In this document: positions 21,126 through 23,268 of the stretch, piece after piece
How the letters are laid out: each line of letters opens with the position of its first letter
Numbering within the stretch: position 1 is the first letter of the stretch
Source of the DNA: Botryllus schlosseri
Lineage: Eukaryota > Chordata > Ascidiacea > Stolidobranchia > Styelidae
Length of the DNA: 23,268 bases
Assembly (NCBI GenBank): GCA_000444245.1
Contig: ATSW01000536.1
Span: 1-23,268 of the forward strand
Direction: 5' to 3'
Program-made: the position numbers and the translations under genes
The notes under the pieces: generated by a model
What the model was told of the DNA's origin: nothing
Seen by the model: only the letters and a program-made list of their open reading frames with translations
Databases searched by the model: none

Positions 21126-21640
21126 CTAGTAGAAACGACCGCTGCTTCAAAAAAGATCAACATCGAAAAGAACTGTGACATCGGGCACTCTAGGCCGAGG
21201 TGGATGTTAGAGTAAAGGATCGCTACTGATGCGTGTCGTTCGACATCCTCCTATCTGTTCGTTACAACTCATTGTGTCTCATCGCATTGTACATTGTGTG
21301 CAACTTGTTCAGATGAAAATAATAACCGAGTTAACTTGTAGCAACCTAATTCAATGGATTAAAAGTTTCGCCGGTCGACTCGGGATAATCCTCGCGCGAA
21401 ATCTTACCCAACTTTATGCTGTCTCCCAGATAAGCTAACTTCGTTATCTCCGCGCTAAGAGCTGTTTTGTTCATTTCTCGCGCAAGTTGCCGTCGGCGCT
21501 TATCGCCTTTTTAGGTCGATCCAATTAGTTGGCAGCACGCGGCAAGTCAAGTCAGTCACTCACAATTGCGCAGACATTTCAGGACGGACGAGCATAAGGA
21601 ATGAAACAACAGGCCACACAAGGTTCCTTCCGTAGTCACC
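21126..21640. other. Intergenic DNA, nothing supported
   Basis: No domain, tRNA box or repeat was recognised. Confidence 0.4.
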
Positions 21641-21752
21641 GTACTTCGTTGTGATACATTGCGTTAAGCACTTGGAGAGTTTCATCCTCGCCGCACACAA
21701 GTTCAGGGCCCGCCTTCAATAGACCTTGCTGGCTAATAATTCTGTGCGTAGA

Positions 21753-21790
21753 TTGATCAATTGACTGATTGGTAGATGGTTGGTTGGTTA
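21753..21790. repeat. Degenerate tetranucleotide tract
   Basis: The tract is built of GATT, GACT, GTAG and GGTT-like units (GATTGATCAATTGACTGATT, then GGTTGGTTGGTT). It looks like an old microsatellite or the tail of a retroelement. The 21636-21730 stretch beside it is protein-like on the minus strand (GEDETLQVLNAMYHNEV), which could be a remnant coding piece. Confidence 0.5.
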
Positions 21791-22015
21791 GAATACTTAT
21801 CGTTGCATAACATTGAACACCTAAGGGAAAGGTTGATAAAGATTTCCGATTGAATGCGCCTTGTACTACGGGATCACGAAACAGATGTATGATCTTGGTG
21901 CAAAAATAGAGCTCTGAATTTACGGATTTCACAAACAGATTTACATAGTGCGTAACACCCCCTCCGTACTCTGAGCGCCTCCAATCGCCCTATTCGTTCC
22001 TAGCACATACTTTCA

Positions 22016-22060
22016 GATTGCCAAAGCCACGATGGCGACGCTGGGCCCACTTTGGCAATC
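22016..22060. repeat. 11-bp perfect inverted repeat
   Basis: GATTGCCAAAG (22016-22026) and CTTTGGCAATC (22050-22060) are exact reverse complements. The 23-base loop starts CC and ends GGGCCCA, so the stem can lengthen. No function is evident. Confidence 0.7.
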
Positions 22061-22474
22061 ACAGACAGTAGCCAGTCAGTAAAGACATAGCTCTAACCGT
22101 ACACCCCTCGCAAAATGCAGGATTAACCTAAAAAACCTTCGTCTCTTATCAATCGCACTGATTTCCAAGCGTGCGTGATACGCGTATTTCAGTCTACAAG
22201 ACGTAAAACGAAGATTTCCGTTTCGGAAAGCGCTGACGCGCACCGAATACCGCGATCTAAGCCAAGTCAGAACATAAAATCGTGAAACAGTAGTGCACCA
22301 TTAACCCTTGATTCAAGTTCCGCAAAAGTCGCCTCTGAGCCGACGGCGCGGAAGGTGTATTATTACCTGAACAGGTCAACGGAGTTGTCTCTCGTAACCA
22401 TTTGGCAGATGCACCAATACGATATTTAGGAATTCAAAAACGAATGTTTCACTTGATATGAGCGTCAGCGCGTG

Positions 22475-22518
22475 AATTGTGATATACGGCACCTGGTAAA
22501 GTCTGCATGTTGAACTCG
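22475..22518 (+). repeat. Diverged direct repeat, copy 1
   Basis: The AATTGTGATATA opening, then CTGGT, TCTGC, TGTTGAA and TCG, match 22630-22673 at an offset of 155 bases. Identity is about 75-80 percent by eye. Confidence 0.6.
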
Positions 22519-22629
22519 GATTCGGGGAACTTGGCTTTAGAAATGTAATAACAATTATTATTATGAAAGCAATGCATCAATATTGTACTACTAAAATTTA
22601 TAAGGAAAGTTACGATGCATCTGAGCATA

Positions 22630-22673
22630 AATTGTGATATAAAATAACTGGTGAATTCTGCGTGTTGAATTCG
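22630..22673 (+). repeat. Diverged direct repeat, copy 2
   Basis: This is the partner of 22475-22518. TCACTTGA-ATG words accompany both copies, before the first and after the second, which suggests an old tandem duplication with a unit of about 155 bp. Confidence 0.6.
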
Positions 22674-22860
22674 TCACTTGAAATGTATGCATTAATGTAT
22701 TCAGGTTCAGGTTTGGGTTCGAGGTAGGTTAAGGTTATTAGAAGCCTGTAAGCGCCAGATTCACTAGCAAACGAAAAATCTGTTATGAAAGATTTTGTTT
22801 CGCTACTTTCTATACCTCAGCTCATTTCACAAAAACGAAAAAGAATGGAAAGGAACTCAC

Positions 22861-23195
22861 CCTTTGTACAATTCCATGTTGCCTTGAAGCAACCGTGCTC
22901 TGATGCACAAACTGTTGAACCGACGGGTAGTAAGGCGGCCTCATCATGAACGGAGGCATATTTCTGTTTTGGAAACGGGGCTGCGCCTGGAAATTTGCGC
23001 CGGGAAACGGCCGGCGATACGACATCGGGTTACTGGGAGGGGGCGGGCCTCTCTGCCGCGAGGTGTCCTGAGCGTAGGTGTGGTAGAGCACTTGGGTTGG
23101 GGTGAAAGCGAGTTTGGGAGAAAACGCAGACTCGCCGGACCGGGTCACTTTGATCGATTTGAAAAGATTCTCGAGATGTTCGGCGTCTTTGTTTT
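22861..23195 (-). CDS. Internal exon, possible 4E-T (EIF4ENIF1) C-terminal part
   Basis: The donor AGG|GTGAGT (22855-22861) is strong. The acceptor CTGCCTCGATCTATTTTAG (AG at 23196-23197) has a fair pyrimidine tract. The exon of 335 nt enters needing one base and leaves in phase 0. It could instead be a first exon from an ATG at 23226 (MKKGLPRSILENKDAEHL), since a stop lies just upstream in frame. The protein has a helical start (DAEHLENLFKSIKVTRSG), then AFTPTQVLYHTYAQD, then a Pro/Arg/Gln/Tyr-rich low-complexity tail ending RQHGIVQR. From memory, human 4E-T has RVTKSP, FTPTSVIRKMY and HPGLVQRML in this order, which loosely matches. 4E-T binds eIF4E and acts in P-bodies. The low-complexity tail makes the match uncertain, and no neighbouring exon was found. 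Confidence 0.5.
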
Positions 23196-23268
23196 CTAAA
23201 ATAGATCGAGGCAGACCTTTTTTCATCGGTTTAATGTTTCACGAATAAATTTTCCGAGTCGAGATTTA

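Overview
The window looks like nuclear DNA of an animal, probably a marine invertebrate. Genes are split by spliceosomal GT-AG introns, introns are several hundred bases long, and intergenic DNA is rich in degenerate hAT-type DNA transposon ends, tRNA-derived SINE-like copies and a probable LINE tail. CpG is scarce in the transcribed left end and abundant elsewhere, which fits an invertebrate with mosaic gene-body methylation. A tunicate or another invertebrate deuterostome is my guess; nothing here proves it. No bacterial-style operons, promoters or ribosome binding sites are present.

Left end (1-3557, minus strand): the 5' part of a host gene. Five exons fit together with consistent splice phases (3516-3557, 2990-3071, 2446-2536, 1771-1862, 523-620). 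They give the first 135 residues of an acidic, mostly unstructured-looking protein that I do not recognise. The gene probably runs off the left edge. A hAT transposon end sits at 1-43.

Middle (about 3600-22800): about 19 kb with no convincing host gene. It holds a hAT-type MITE with an exact 8-bp target duplication (15441-15965), further hAT-like ends (near 8667, 9500 and 12913), and two tRNA-like SINE copies (minus strand near 9920-10010; plus strand near 20950-21125). It also holds a LINE-like 3' tail with an adjacent decayed coding stretch (18801-19530), several hairpins and inverted repeats, a 40-bp tandem duplication and two pairs of diverged direct repeats. Open frames here are no longer than chance predicts, except that 19097-19530 (minus) reads like decayed protein-coding DNA.

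Right end (22861-23195 or 23226, minus strand): one Pro/Arg/Gln-rich exon with a good donor and a plausible acceptor. Short blocks resemble, from memory, the C-terminal part of eIF4E-transporter (4E-T, EIF4ENIF1), a P-body protein; this is tentative. Its other exons were not found here.

I found no clear new biological system. The most unusual items are a 38-bp near-perfect palindrome framed by 5-bp direct repeats (12310-12357), the intact-looking MITE, the diverged repeats on either side of a tRNA-like copy (9511-10215), and the sharp change in CpG density near 3.6 kb.
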